A stretch of 64,000 bases of DNA from Polaromonas sp. P2-4 (GCA_024703855.1 CP087965.1:4394001-4458000); one strand, 5' to 3'; shown: positions 47,237 through 58,229, counted from the first letter of the stretch. The notes: generated by a model from the sequence alone, not told the origin. Program-made: numbers and translations.

Positions 47237-48112
47237 TTAAAGTTTTCCAGTAGGGTCGATCCGGTCACGCAGCCAGTCGCCCAGCAGGTTCAGGCCCAGC
47301 ACCGTCAGCATGATGGCCACACCAGGGAAGACGCTGACCCACCAGGCGGTCTGCATATAGGTGCGGCCATCGGCCAGCATGCCGCCCCAGCTGGGAATCA
47401 GCGGGTCCACACCCAGGCCCAGAAAGGTCAGGCTGCTCTCGAGCAGGATGTTGTTGGCCACGTTCAGTGTGATCAGGATGATGACCGGCCCGATCACGTT
47501 GGGCAGGATGTGGTGACGAATCATCGCCAGGTCGCGCACGCCAAACGCCCGCGCCGCCTGGATGAACTCGCGCTCGCGCACCGACAGCACCATGCCGCGC
47601 ACCAGCCGCGCGTATTGCACCCACTGCGAGACGATCATGAACAGGATGATGTTGCCCAGACCGCCGCCCAGGATCGAGATGAAGGTGAGTGCCACCAGGA
47701 TAAAGGGCAGCGCCAGCTGCACGTCCACACAGCGCATCAGCAGCATGTCCCAAAACCCGCGGTAATAACCGGCAACCAGGCCAATCACGATGCCCAGCAC
47801 CGAGGCGCCCAGCACTGAAAGGAAACCGACCATCAGGGAGATACGGCCGCCGACCAGCACGCGCGCCAGCACGTCGCGCCCCAATGGGTCAGTGCCCAGC
47901 GGATGGGCCCAGTGGGTGAAAGGTTCGGTCAGGCGCGCGGCCAGGTCCATGGCGGAGCCGCGGTCCGGAAACAGCCAGACCGACAGCAGCACCAGTAGCA
48001 GCATGGCACCGGTCAGCAGGGCGCCGAGTATGAATTCGAGCGAGCGCCATTGCAGCGAGCGGGAGGCGGGAGCAACGATGGGGGCGGTAGGAACAGTTTG
48101 CATGGACTTCAT
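47237..48112 (-). CDS. Dipeptide-type ABC transporter permease (DppC-like)
   Basis: Inner-membrane permease, 291 residues, intact. N-terminal cytoplasmic tail, first helix LGALLTGAMLLLVLLSVWLF, the DppC signature HPLGTDPLGRDVLARVLVGGR, and the EAA loop REREFIQAARAFGVRDLAMI followed by HILPNVIGPVIIL. It overlaps the upstream dppB by 4 bases (ATGA). Works as a heterodimer with DppB. Confidence 0.93.
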   Translation of the reverse strand: MKSMQTVPTAPIVAPASRSLQWRSLEFILGALLTGAMLLLVLLSVWLFPDRGSAMDLAARLTEPFTHWAHPLGTDPLGRDVLARVLVGGRISLMVGFLSVLGASVLGIVIGLVAGYYRGFWDMLLMRCVDVQLALPFILVALTFISILGGGLGNIILFMIVSQWVQYARLVRGMVLSVREREFIQAARAFGVRDLAMIRHHILPNVIGPVIILITLNVANNILLESSLTFLGLGVDPLIPSWGGMLADGRTYMQTAWWVSVFPGVAIMLTVLGLNLLGDWLRDRIDPTGKL

Positions 48113-49032
48113 TTGCTGCGAATGCGGGGATCGACCAGCCCGTAAGCAATGTCGACCAGCAGGTTGACCGCCACAATGATCACGGACAGCACGGTGACCG
48201 TGCCTTGCAAGACTGGGTAGTCCCGGCCGGCGATGGCATCAAAAGCCAGCGTTCCCAGCCCCGGCCAGTTGAAGACTTTTTCGACCACCACAAGGCCGCC
48301 GATCAAATTGCCAAATTGCAGGCCGATGTAGGTGATCAGGGGGATGGCGCAATTGCGCAACGCGTGCTTGTAGAGCACGACGCGGTCTTTCAGCCCCTTG
48401 CTGCGCGCCACCATGATGTACTGGGCCGACAGCGTCTCCAGCATGGCGGTGCGTACCAGGCGGACATTGGTGGCCGACAGGATGATGGCCATGGTCAGCG
48501 CAGGCATGACCAGGCTGATAGGCCCATCCCAGCCCGAGGGCGGAAGGATGGGGAAGGTGATCGACAGCAGCAGCACCAGCATGATGGCCAGCCAGAAGTT
48601 CGGAAACGACAGCCCGACCAGCGAGATGATGCGGATGAACTGATCCACCCCTTTGCCTTTGTTGACGGCGGCCTGGATGCCCAGCGGCACGGACACCAGA
48701 ACCGACAGCAGCAGCGAGACAAAGGCCAACGCCAGCGTGGCCGGCAAGGCGTCTCCAATCAGGCGCGCGACCGGCGTTCCGCCCATGAAACTCAGACCGA
48801 AGTCACCGAGCACCGCACCGCGCAGAAAATCGGCGTATTGCACCAGAAACGGCCGGTCCAGTCCCAGGCCCTTGCGGATATTTTCGAGGTCTTGCTCCGT
48901 CACGCTGCCAGCCCCCTGGCTGAGCATGAGCGCCGGGTCGCCCGACAGGCGCACGGCATAGGAAACAAACAGGGTCACCACCAGCACGACGAAGATCGCC
49001 TGCAGCAGTCGCTTGATAAGAAATCCGCTCAT
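48109..49032 (-). CDS. Dipeptide-type ABC transporter permease (DppB-like)
   Basis: Inner-membrane permease, 307 residues, intact. It begins MSGFLIKRLLQAIFVVLVV with the typical first helix, the periplasmic LGLDRPFLVQYADFLRGA segment, and the EAA loop SAQYIMVARSKGLKDRVVLYKHALRN. It ends NLLVDIAYGLVDPRIRSK, the family end. It follows the binding-protein gene by 43 bases. Confidence 0.93.
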   Translation of the reverse strand: MSGFLIKRLLQAIFVVLVVTLFVSYAVRLSGDPALMLSQGAGSVTEQDLENIRKGLGLDRPFLVQYADFLRGAVLGDFGLSFMGGTPVARLIGDALPATLALAFVSLLLSVLVSVPLGIQAAVNKGKGVDQFIRIISLVGLSFPNFWLAIMLVLLLSITFPILPPSGWDGPISLVMPALTMAIILSATNVRLVRTAMLETLSAQYIMVARSKGLKDRVVLYKHALRNCAIPLITYIGLQFGNLIGGLVVVEKVFNWPGLGTLAFDAIAGRDYPVLQGTVTVLSVIIVAVNLLVDIAYGLVDPRIRSK

Positions 49033-49075
49033 GGTGTCAGCAGTTCAGTTCGGCTTAGGTCAGGTCAGAGGGACG

Positions 49076-50591
49076 TCAATCGACAGAGGCTTCGACAAAG
49101 CGGAAACGACCGTCGGCGGGCAGCGCCAGGTTTTTTGCGCGTTTGTTCAGTCCGTAGATGGTGTTCAGGCTGTACAGGGGCATTTCCAGCGCCTGGTCGG
49201 CCACGTAGCGGCTGATCTCCTGCAATGTTGTCTTGCGTGCAAGCTGGTCCCAGGTGTTGCGCTGGGTATGCAGCAGGGCATTGAGCTTGGCATCGTCATC
49301 AAACGGGTTCCAGCGCTGCTTGGTGTAGTACATGGAATAGGCCGTGTTGTCGTAGTCAAAGGTCCAGCCGCCCCACTGGTTTTGCCACATCTCGCCGGTC
49401 TTGCCGTTCGGGATGATGTCGTTGAGCAGTACATTGGTTTCATACGGCTTGAGCGATGCGGTGATGCCCACCGCCTGCAGATAGCCAGCCACGGCCTGCG
49501 CTACTTCGCGGAAGTTGCTGTCGGGGCCGCGGAAGTCGAGCTGGATCTGCGTGCCTGGTTTGACGCCGGCTTTTTGCAGCATGGCTTTGGCCTGTACCGG
49601 GTTGTAAGGCAGGGGTTTCAGTGCCAGGTCATTGCCAAACGACAGCACGCCCTGAAAGCTGGCGATGGGCTTGGCATTGCCCAGCAGTATGGTCTTGATG
49701 ATCGCGTCGCGTGTCCACCGCCATGGTGAGCGCCTTGCGCACCTCGCGGTCCTTCATGATGCCGCGCTGCGTGTTGTAGCGCATGGCCAGTGCGACCGGG
49801 CCGTCCATGCTGGCGACGCTAAGCTTGCTGTCTTTCTTGAGCGTGTCGATCATCGCCAGCGGGATCTGGTTGGCAACGTCGAGACGGCCGGACTGCAGTT
49901 CGGCCGCCTGGGTGGCGGGCTCGCTGATGAAGCGGTAGACCAGCTGGTCCAGCTTGGGGGCACCGCCCCAGTAGGCTGCGTTGCGCTCAAACGAGAGGCT
50001 GATTTTGGGTTTGTATTCGGTGAACTTGAAGGGGCCGGTGCCGACCGGGTTCATGCCGAAGAACTGGCTGCCTTTTTCCTTGATGTATTTGGGCGGCACA
50101 ATCATCGCGCCATAGCCGGCGAGCTTGGTCAGCAACACAGGGTCGGGGCTCTTCAGCAGGAAGTCCACCGTGGTCGGGTTGACGACGACGACTTTTTCAA
50201 TCGCGTTGTAGTTGGACTGCTGTGGCCCTTTCTTGCCCTCTTCGCCGAGCAGGCGGTCAAAGGTAAATTTCACGGCTTCGGCATCGAAGGGCTCGCCGTT
50301 GTGGAACTTCACATTGGGGCGCAGGGTAAAGCGCAGCTTGGTGTTTTTTTCCAGAAACTCCCATTTGGTGGCCAGGCCGGGCACCAGCTTCATGTCCGGC
50401 GTACGCATGATCAGGCCATCAAATACCTGGCTGCCGACCGCTCCCCAGGAAACCAGAAAGGTGGCAATCGGGTCCCAGTTGCCCGGGTCCTGGTGCAGTG
50501 CCACGGTGAGCGTCCCCGCGGCATGGGCACTGGGGGTCACCAGATTGGCGAGCACCAGGCTGGTGGTGGCGAAGAAGGTTTTTAGCTTCAT
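49076..50591 (-). CDS. Dipeptide-type ABC transporter binding protein (DppA-like, frameshifted)
   Basis: Periplasmic binding protein of class C (SBP_bac_5), 504 residues after correction. ATG 50591 opens a signal peptide (MKLKTFFATTSLVLANLVTPSAHA) and is preceded by CAGGAGAAAA. Motifs: FDGLIMRTPDMKLVPGLATKW and VGTGPFKFTEYKP. An extra base near 49709 changes AVDRDAIIKTILLGNAKPI into another frame. The C-terminal part (KPLPYNPVQAKAMLQKAG) is typical. The ligand could be di- or oligopeptides or a sugar-amino acid. Confidence 0.9.
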
Positions 50592-50661
50592 GGGTTTTCT
50601 CCTGGGTACGAATGGGCGAAGTTGCAGGATTGCAGGGGTGAATGAATGAACCGGCCGATGC

Positions 50662-52516
50662 TCAAGCTGCTGCTCGCGCCACACTATGGCCCGGGTTGAC
50701 TTCAAAGAGCTTGAGGATGTCAGGCTCATGGCCGACTTTGCGCAGCGGGCTGGGGACCTCGCCCTGGATCAGGCGCGAATCGATCAGCCGGCCCGGCTCG
50801 GCCACAGGCACGGCGGCCAGCAGCTTGCGCGTGTAGGCATGTTGAGGATTTTCAAAAACGTCCTGGCGACGGCCGATTTCGACGATCTGTCCGAGGTACA
50901 TGACGGCCACCCGGTGGCTGATTTTCTCGACCACCGCCATGTCATGCGTGATGAACAGGTAAGACAGTCCGCGCTCGGCCTGCAACGCCATCAGCAAATC
51001 AATGATCTGTGCCTGGATGGAGACGTCCAGTGCGGAAACGGATTCGTCGGCGATCACCAGCTTGGGATTGCAGGCCAGCGCGCGGGCAATGCAGACCCGC
51101 TGGCGCTGGCCGCCGGAGAACTCGTGTGGATAGCGGCTGGCGTGTTCGGGCTTCAAGCCGACGCATTCGAGCAGCTCGGCCAGTCGCCGCTGCACCGCTT
51201 GGGGGTCGGTCAGCAAACGGTGGGTGAGTATGGGCTCGGCAATGCTGAACCCCACCGTCTTGCGCGGATCGAGCGAGGCATACGGGTCCTGGAAGATGTA
51301 CTGGATGTCCTGCCGCAGCCGCTGCTTGCCGGCTGCGTTCAGCGTGCTGATGTCCTGACCGGCAAAGCGGATCGTGCCGCTGGTCGAATCGACCAATTGC
51401 TGCAGCGTTTTACCGATGGTCGATTTGCCGCTGCCGGACTCTCCGACCAGCGCCAGCGTTTCGCCTGGGTAAATGTCGAAGCTGACGGCTTCGACGGCAT
51501 GCACGCGGTGCGTGACACGTCCCAGCAGGCTGTGGCCAACGTCGAAACGGGTGGTGAGCTTGTCAACCGTGAGCAAAGGCGCGCCAGGGTCTACCGTGTC
51601 CTGCACCTGCTCGGTGCCCACTTCGCGCAACTGGTTGTCTTCCAGCACGATCAGGGGCGTGCGCTTGGGCAGCGGCTGGCCGCGCAGGCTGCCCAGCCGG
51701 GGAACCGCCGACAACAAGGCGCGGGTGTAGGGGTGCTGCGGGGCGTTGAAGATTTGCTCGACCGGGCCGTGTTCGACCATGCGTCCGCGCCACATCACCA
51801 CCACGTCATCGGCCATCTGCGCCACCACACCCATGTCGTGGGTGATGAACACCACGGCGGTGTTCAGGTCTTGCTGCAACTCGCGAATGATGTTCAGGAT
51901 CTGCGCTTGAATCGTCACGTCCAGCGCCGTGGTGGGCTCATCGGCAATCAGCAGCGCAGGCTGGCAAGACAGCGCCATGGCAATCATGGCGCGCTGGCGC
52001 ATGCCGCCAGACAGCGAGTGTGGATAGGCATCGAGCAGCCGTTCGGCATCGGGCAGGCGTACTTTTTCAAGCAGCGCACGGGCTTGCGCGTGCCTGGGAC
52101 GGGCTTAAGCCCTGATGCAGGATCAATGTTTCTGCGATCTGGTTGCCGATGGTGAACACCGGGTTCAGCGAGGTCATGGGCTCCTGAAAAATCATGGCAA
52201 TTTCATTGCCGCGAATGGCGCGCAGGGTGTCATCACTGGCTTGTGTCAGGTCCTGCATGCCGCTGACCGGCGACTGAAACAGGATTTGGCCATCGACAAT
52301 TTGCCCGCCCGAGTAGTCGGTTAAGCGCATGATGGCCTGCGAGGTCACCGATTTGCCCGAACCCGACTCGCCGACGATGGCCAGCGTGTGCCCGGCCGAG
52401 ACATGGAAGCTCAAGCCGTCAACCGCACGAAAGCGCCCGCCCGGCACCTCGAATTCGACGCTGAGGGAGCGAACGGAAAGTAGCGGTGATGCGCGGGACG
52501 GGGCAGGCTGACTCAT
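50662..52516 (-). CDS. Fused dipeptide-type ABC ATPase (DppD-DppF/GsiA-like, frameshifted)
   Basis: One protein of about 617 residues carrying two ATPase domains, as in GsiA of the glutathione importer. Domain 1 (about 12-270): Walker [10 protein letters not shown], signature [12 protein letters not shown], Walker [13 protein letters not shown]. Domain 2 (about 315-560): Walker [10 protein letters not shown], signature [15 protein letters not shown], Walker [13 protein letters not shown], with the oligopeptide-type C-terminal PYTRKLL tail region. An extra A near 52088 (SQARA to [14 protein letters not shown]) breaks domain 1 before its signature. It is the first gene of the leftward importer operon; ATG 52516 starts [11 protein letters not shown]. 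Confidence 0.9.
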
Positions 52517-52717
52517 GGGCGGGATGTTCGGCGAGGTTGCTGCGCCGCTTGCAAAAGCGTTGCAGTGGGTATTGTGGGTATTGGGAACGTCCGGGCAAGC
52601 AGGCGATGTTTCATAAAAACTCCATGGCATTCAGGATGGCCTGGCACGCCGGTAAATGTAAGTTGCAGAGTGAAAGTCACGGCTGGTGTTTACCCTCAAT
52701 GTCAACAAATAGTCGAT

Positions 52718-52744
52718 AAATTGTAGATTACTTATCTACAATTT
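52718..52744. promoter_or_regulatory. 27-bp perfect palindrome, candidate MarR operator
   Basis: Arms AAATTGTAGAT (52718-52728) and ATCTACAATTT (52734-52744) are exact inverted repeats around TACTT. The site lies 38 bases before the MarR start and in the 266-base divergent region between the importer operon and the regulators. Its size and AT-rich ends fit a dimeric winged-helix repressor site. No second full copy was noticed in the window. Confidence 0.65.
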
Positions 52745-52782
52745 CGACTCATTTGGCAATGTTGCCACTCTGGAGATTGTCA

Positions 52783-53340
52783 ATGGCGAAGAAACGTTCT
52801 GTCAGTTTGTCAGTGGTACCGCCTCAGGCGGAGCAGCCGCCTATCGTGTCGTCCGCACACCTGGTGTCACCCAGAAGCTCGGAGATGAGTGAGTTCGAGT
52901 TCGGCCTGATCGTTGCGGGCAATGCCTTTCACCGATGGGTTGCCCACTGCATGAGTGCCGCCGGCCTGAAAGACCTCATGCCGCTGGATGTGCTGGTGCT
53001 CCACCATGTGACGCACCGCGCCCGCGACAAGCGGCTGGCCGACATTTGCTTCATCATGAATGTGGAAGACACCCATCTGATCAACTACTCACTCAAAAAA
53101 CTGCAAAACCTGGGCGTGGTGGCTTTGAGCAAGAGTGGCAAGGAAGTGACTTATGCCGCGACCGACCTGGGGCGCCAATATGTGGAACGTTACCGGGAAA
53201 TCCACGAGTCGTGTCTGATCGATGCCCTTAACGCCGACGACGCAATGAACCGCAATATTGGCGACCTGGCCCGGCTGCTGCGATTGCTTTCGGGTATTTA
53301 TGACCAGGCGGCACGGTCTGCAGCCAGCCTGACCGCTTAA
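52783..53340 (+). CDS. MarR-type winged-helix transcriptional regulator
   Basis: A 185-residue regulator with a 35-residue flexible N-terminus and a winged helix (about 60-150): LDVLVLHHVTHRARDKRLADI, CFIMNVEDTHLINYSLKKLQNLG (recognition helix) and the wing VALSKSGKEVTYAATDLG. I use ATG 52783 with GGAG 8 bases before it; a TTG at 52753 would add ten residues. It is next to a 27-bp palindrome and 25 bases before a LysR gene. It probably controls the peptide/5-oxoproline island. Confidence 0.85.
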   Translation: MAKKRSVSLSVVPPQAEQPPIVSSAHLVSPRSSEMSEFEFGLIVAGNAFHRWVAHCMSAAGLKDLMPLDVLVLHHVTHRARDKRLADICFIMNVEDTHLINYSLKKLQNLGVVALSKSGKEVTYAATDLGRQYVERYREIHESCLIDALNADDAMNRNIGDLARLLRLLSGIYDQAARSAASLTA

Positions 53341-53365
53341 TGATTTTTCTTCCAATCGCCGTCTG

Positions 53366-54302
53366 ATGAATCTCAGATTTGTTGAAGCTTTCTACTGGGT
53401 GGCCTCACTCAAGAGCATCTCGCGGGCGGCTGAAAAGCTGTACCTGACGCAGTCGGCCATGTCCAGCCGCATTGCCACGCTGGAAGAAGAACTGGGCATT
53501 CTGCTGCTGGACCGGCACGACAAGCAGTTCAAGCTGACGGTGGCCGGTGCCCGCTTTCTGGTTTACGCGCAGAAGCTGCTGGAACTGCAGCGCGAAGTCA
53601 AAGCCGAGATGGGGTCGGGGCAGGCCATGGCGATGTCGATGCGCATTGGCGCGATCGAGTCGGTGCTGCACTCCTGGCTGATTCCCTGGCTGGAAAAGCT
53701 GCGTGCCGATTACCCGGGGCTGGAGCTGGAACTGACGGTGGAAACCACGCCGATCTTGATCGACCAGATCCAGCGCGGCACGCTGGACCTGGTGTTTGCG
53801 GTGTTGCCCGCGTCGGCCGAGGGCGTGCGAAACCAGGCCTTGCCATCCATGGAGATGGCATTTGTCGGACACCCGGACCTGCCAAAAAAGAATTTACAAG
53901 CTCGATGAGTTGGCCGGGATGGAGTTATTGACCTTTCAGAAAGGCTCCCAACCGCATGTCACGCTGCTTGATTTGTTCAGGCAGCACCGCATGGAGCCCA
54001 AAAAGGTGCACGCCATTTCTTCCATTTCAGCGATGGTGCAACTGGTGCAGGGCGGCTTTGGCGTGGCCTTGCTGCCGCGCGTCGCAGTAGAGCGGCTCAC
54101 CGGCTTGGCGCGCCTGAAACTGCTGACCTGCGACGCCAAATTGCAGTCCTTGCCGATCAATGCAAGTTACCGCACCGACCCCAGTTCCAGGACCGTGGAA
54201 ACCGTGGTGCAGTCGGCGATTGCTTTCGCCGGAGGCCGCAACAATGCACCAAAAAGGATGCATAAAGGTAAACCCTTAGCATCGAAAAAATCGATGACGT
54301 AA
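53366..54302 (+). CDS. LysR-family transcriptional regulator (frameshifted)
   Basis: A 311-residue LysR regulator. The N-terminal helix-turn-helix is FYWVASLKSISRAAEKLYLTQ (about residues 9-29) with SAMSSRIATLEEELG. The effector domain (about 90-300) contains MRIGAIESVLHSWLIPWL and VQGGFGVALLPRVAV. One extra A in the A-run near 53887 shifts DLPK from RIYKLDELAG. It follows the MarR gene and precedes the DUF1445 gene by 89 bases, so it probably activates the rightward catabolic genes in response to their substrate. Confidence 0.88.
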
Positions 54303-54391
54303 GCGAAAAATTTTGAATTTGCTGAAGGCTGAAGACCCCCACACAATTCGTTCATCGTCATCAAGGTGACATATGCAACGGGGAATTTTCG

Positions 54392-55216
54392 GTGAGCACA
54401 TCGTCTGAATCAGCACTATCGGTCTTCGGTGCCGACGGCATCAAAAATGCCGCGCACGTTCGCAGCATCATCCGGCAGGGCCGGTGGACCTCGCACACCA
54501 GCGGCTTGGCCAGCGAACACGTGCAGGGCAATGTGGTCATCCTTCCCGCAGACGAAGCCAACGACTTCCTGCGTTACTGCCAGCGCAATCCCAAGCCCTG
54601 TCCGCTGCTGGCGGTGTCGGAGCCGGGCCAGGCAGGGCTGCCGACGCTGGGCACAGACATCGACATCTGCACCGACCTGCCGCGCTACCGCGTCTGGCGG
54701 CACGGCGAGGTGGTGGACGAGCCCACAGACATCAGCGCGCTGTGGCGCAAAGACCTGGTCACGTTTGTCATTGGCTGTTCTTTTTCGTTTGAAGAGGCGC
54801 TGATGCAGGCGGGCCTGCCCTTGCGCCATATCGAGCAACAACGCAATGTGGCGATGTATCGCAGCAATATCGCCACAGAGCCCGCAGGCGCATTCCACGG
54901 GCCCATGGTGGTGTCCATGCGGCCCTTCAAGGCGGCAGATGCGATTCGCGCCATTCAAATCACATCGCGATTTCCCGACGTGCACGGCGCGCCGGTGCAC
55001 ATCGGCGATCCGGCGCAGATTGGCATCGCTGACCTGGCCAAGCCGGACTATGGCGATGCCGTCGAGGTGCTGCCTGATGAGATTCCCGTGTTCTGGGCCT
55101 GCGGTGTCACGCCGCAAGCGGCCATTGCGCAGGCGCGCCCCGAGTTTTGCATCACGCATGCACCCGGGGCAATGCTGATCATCGACTTGCTTAACCATCA
55201 ATTGGCTACTTTTTAA
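54392..55216 (+). CDS. DUF1445 family protein (putative hydro-lyase / D-glutamate cyclase family)
   Basis: A 274-residue protein, intact, starting at GTG 54392 (ACGGGGA 10 bases upstream). Family hallmarks: [55 protein letters not shown] and [12 protein letters not shown] with the conserved Cys and His/Glu residues, and C-terminal [12 protein letters not shown]. The vertebrate homologue (DGLUCY) interconverts D-glutamate and 5-oxo-D-proline; bacterial members are annotated only as putative hydro-lyases. Here it is followed by a TRAP transporter and a 5-oxoprolinase, which supports a role in 5-oxoproline or D-glutamate metabolism. Confidence 0.85.
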   Translation: MSTSSESALSVFGADGIKNAAHVRSIIRQGRWTSHTSGLASEHVQGNVVILPADEANDFLRYCQRNPKPCPLLAVSEPGQAGLPTLGTDIDICTDLPRYRVWRHGEVVDEPTDISALWRKDLVTFVIGCSFSFEEALMQAGLPLRHIEQQRNVAMYRSNIATEPAGAFHGPMVVSMRPFKAADAIRAIQITSRFPDVHGAPVHIGDPAQIGIADLAKPDYGDAVEVLPDEIPVFWACGVTPQAAIAQARPEFCITHAPGAMLIIDLLNHQLATF

Positions 55217-55241
55217 ACCCCACTTCTAACTGGAGATGATG

Positions 55242-56206
55242 ATGAAAAAACTACTTGTTTCTCTTGCTGCCGTCACGACCCTGGGCGCGGCCTTTGCGCA
55301 AACCAAATGGGATTTACCGTCCGGCTACGGCACAAATACTTTTCAGGTGCAGAACCTGCAGCAGTTTGCTGACGGCGTAGACAAAGCCACGGCGGGCAAG
55401 CTCAAAATTACCGTGCACGCCAATGCCTCGCTGTTCAAGGCCAACGAGATCAAGCGCGCTGTGCAGTCTGGCCAAACTCCGGTGGGGGAGCTCATCTTGT
55501 CGGGCGCTTCCAACGAGGCACCGGTTTTTGGTGTTGACTCCATTCCTTTCCTGGCCACCAGCTATGCAGATGCCAAGCGGCTCGATGCCGCGTCGCGCAC
55601 GCTGCTGGTCAAAACCCTGGCGGCGCAAGGCATCAAGTTGCTCTACACCGTGCCGTGGCCGCCGCAAGGCCTGTACTCCAGCAAGCCTGTGGCTTCGATG
55701 AAAGACCTCAAGAGCACCAAGATGCGGGCTTACAACCCGGCAACCGCCTTGATCGCTACATCGGTGGGGGCGCAGCCGGTCACCATTCAGCTGGCCGAGT
55801 TGCCCGCCGCGCTGGCAACGGGCGGGGTGGACAACTTTCTGACTTCCAGCGCCAGCGGGGTGGACAGCAAACTCTATGAAAGCGTCAAGTATTTTTACGA
55901 TGTGAATGCCTGGCTCCCGCGCAATGCGGTGGTGGTCAACCAAAAGGCCTTTGATGCGCTGGACTCTGCCGCTCAAGGCGCCGTGTTGCAACAAGCGGCC
56001 ACCGCCGAGCAGCGCGGCTGGCAGCTCAGCGAGCAAAAAGATGCGGAGTACATGCGTGAGCTGGCAGCCAAAGGCATGAAGATTGACACCACCAGCGATG
56101 GCCTGAAAAAGAGCTCAAAGTCATTGGTGAACGCATGACGGCTGACTGGCTCAAGCTGGCGGGTGACGAAGGCAAGCTCGTGATCGACGCTTACAGCAAG
56201 AAGTGA
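55242..56206 (+). CDS. TRAP transporter solute-binding protein (DctP), system 2 (frameshifted)
   Basis: A 321-residue periplasmic binding protein. Three ATG codons follow GGAG; the third (55242) has the best spacing and opens the signal MKKLLVSLAAVTTLGAAFAQ. The mature protein TKWDLPSGYGTNTFQVQNL is clearly paralogous to system 1 (TKWDLPTAYPATNF) and shares KITVHANASLFKA. Near 56113 one A is missing: GLKK should continue ELKVIGERMTADWLKLAGDEG and end at TGA 56204-56206. The substrate-carboxylate Arg lies in TKMRAYNPATAL. Confidence 0.88.
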
Positions 56207-56214
56207 GACCAGAC

Positions 56215-56817
56215 ATGTCGTACGTTCCCCAAGCACTGGGCACCGCTGCAGCGGCAAACTGCTCAGCCAACACTTCTACCGCGCTTCGTCGTTGGCTGGA
56301 CTCCCTCTATTCAGTGGCGGCAGTGCTGGGAGCGGTGTGCATAGCGTTAATTTGTGCCCTGATGGTCGCCCAGTCGCTGGGTCGGCAGTTCGGATTTACA
56401 ACAGGCGCTGTCAACGACATCGTTTCATGGCTGTGCGCTGCTGCGGCGTTTTTCACCATGGCGCACGCATTCAAACATGGTGACTTCGTGCGAGTGACCT
56501 TGCTGCTCGAGCATGTGCAGCCGCCAGCCCGCAGGGTGTTAGAGCTGGTCAGCCTGTTTGTCGCGGTCTGCGCTGTGGCCTATCTCGCCTACTGGGCTTG
56601 CCGATTCACTTACCAGAGCTGGGAGTTCAAGGAACTCGCGCAAGGTTTGTTGCCGCTGCCGATATGGATTCCACAGTCAAGTTTCGCGCTGGGAGCCGTG
56701 CTGCTGCTGGTCGCCGTGGTGGATGAGTTGGTGATTGTTCTGCGGGGTGGTGTGCCGACCTTCGTGCGCCTTGTCGAGGAACGGCATGCCAAGGGCGATT
56801 TTTCGTCAGATCTTTGA
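56215..56817 (+). CDS. TRAP transporter small permease (DctQ), system 2
   Basis: A 200-residue membrane subunit, intact, with four hydrophobic segments including AVLGAVCIALICALMVAQ and VNDIVSWLCAAAAFFTMAHA. It shares the ending EERHAKGDFSSDL with system 1. ATG 56215 lies 8 bases after the dctP stop; an upstream GTG at 56203 overlaps that stop and would add four residues. The large permease follows after 24 bases. Confidence 0.92.
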   Translation: MSYVPQALGTAAAANCSANTSTALRRWLDSLYSVAAVLGAVCIALICALMVAQSLGRQFGFTTGAVNDIVSWLCAAAAFFTMAHAFKHGDFVRVTLLLEHVQPPARRVLELVSLFVAVCAVAYLAYWACRFTYQSWEFKELAQGLLPLPIWIPQSSFALGAVLLLVAVVDELVIVLRGGVPTFVRLVEERHAKGDFSSDL

Positions 56818-56841
56818 GTCGTTTAAGTCAGGAAATAGAAC

Positions 56842-58152
56842 ATGGACATTTTGACTATCGGCGGCATTTTGCTGCTCTTGATGTTGCTTTTGCTATCGGG
56901 CGGCGTCTGGATTGCCATGACGCTGGCCATTTGCGGCTGGGTAGGACAAGCATTTTTCACCACCACGCAGCCAGGGCTCAACCTGTTTTCTGCTTTTTGG
57001 GAAAGTAACGCGAGTTGGGAGCTGGCCGCTTTGCCGCTCTTTATCTGGATGGGAGAAATCCTGTTTCGCACCAAGCTGAGCGAAGAGATGTTTACCGGGC
57101 TGGCCCCGTGGCTGGGCCGGGTGCCGGGGCGCCTGTTTCACACCACGATTCTCGGCTGCGGTATTTTTGGCTCGGTATCAGGCTCGTCTGCCGCGACCTG
57201 CGCCACCATTGCCAAGGTGTCCTTGCCCGAGCTTAAAAAGCGCGGCTACAACGAGAAAATCGCATTGGGTTCGCTGGCGACGGCTGGAACGCTGGGAATT
57301 TTGATTCCGCCGTCCATCACGATGGTGGTTTACGCCGTCGCAGCAGACGCCTCCATCATCCGGATTTTCCTGGCGGGTTTTCTGCCGGGGATCGTTTTGA
57401 TGCTGCTGTTTTCGGGCTATATCGCCTGGTGGTCTGTTCGAAACAAAGCGCAAATGCCGCCTGCGGAGCCGGTTACCAGTTTCAAGGAAAAGCTGAGGCT
57501 GTCGAAGAATCTGATCCCCTGCGCGTTGCTGATCATTTTCATTTGTTGGTCTTTGCTGGCGGGCTGGGCCACGGCGACCGAGTGCGCGGCGTATGGTGTG
57601 GTGGGGGCGCTGGCCTTGGCGCTTTGGAGCCGCTCATTGACCTGGGCCAACTTTAACGAAGCCCTCATGGGGTCAGCGCGTACCAGCTGCATGATCATGT
57701 TCATCCTGGCGGGGGCCGCATTTTTAACCAAGACCATGGCCTTCACCGGCGTGCCGCGAGAGCTGGCTGAGTGGGTCGGCTCCTTGAATCTTTCGCCCTA
57801 CAGCCTGATTGCTTGCCTGGTGGTGGTTTATCTGGTGCTGGGTACCGCGCTGGACGGCATCAGCATGATTGTTTTGACCGCGGCCGTGGTGATGCCCATG
57901 ATCCAGAAGGCTGGGTTTGACCTGGTCTGGTTTGGCATCTTTGTTATTTTGCTGGTCGAGATTGCCGAGGTGACGCCGCCTGTGGGATTTAATCTTTTCG
58001 TGTTGCAAAACATGACTGGCAAAGACAGCAATGTGATTGCCAGGGCCGCCATTCCGTTCTTTATGTGCCTGGTGGTGTGCATCGCCTTGATCACGCTGTT
58101 TCCGCAGATTGTCACCATCGTGCCCGACCTGGTGATGGGAAAAGCCAAGTGA
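56842..58152 (+). CDS. TRAP transporter large permease (DctM), system 2
   Basis: A 436-residue permease, intact, with about twelve hydrophobic segments. It is nearly a duplicate of the system 1 protein (WVGQAFFTTTQPGLNLFSAF against WVGQAFFTTTLPGKNLFSAF), and its intact C-terminus (NVIARAAIPFFMCLVV...VMGKAK) shows what the broken system 1 end should look like. An additional binding-protein gene follows after 77 bases. Confidence 0.93.
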   Translation: MDILTIGGILLLLMLLLLSGGVWIAMTLAICGWVGQAFFTTTQPGLNLFSAFWESNASWELAALPLFIWMGEILFRTKLSEEMFTGLAPWLGRVPGRLFHTTILGCGIFGSVSGSSAATCATIAKVSLPELKKRGYNEKIALGSLATAGTLGILIPPSITMVVYAVAADASIIRIFLAGFLPGIVLMLLFSGYIAWWSVRNKAQMPPAEPVTSFKEKLRLSKNLIPCALLIIFICWSLLAGWATATECAAYGVVGALALALWSRSLTWANFNEALMGSARTSCMIMFILAGAAFLTKTMAFTGVPRELAEWVGSLNLSPYSLIACLVVVYLVLGTALDGISMIVLTAAVVMPMIQKAGFDLVWFGIFVILLVEIAEVTPPVGFNLFVLQNMTGKDSNVIARAAIPFFMCLVVCIALITLFPQIVTIVPDLVMGKAK

Positions 58153-58229
58153 CAACCGGGTGCCGAGCGCTTTGCCGTGTGGTGGCCCTTGCAAGCGCGC
58201 ATTCATCCTGCCCCCGCTAAGGAAGTCTC

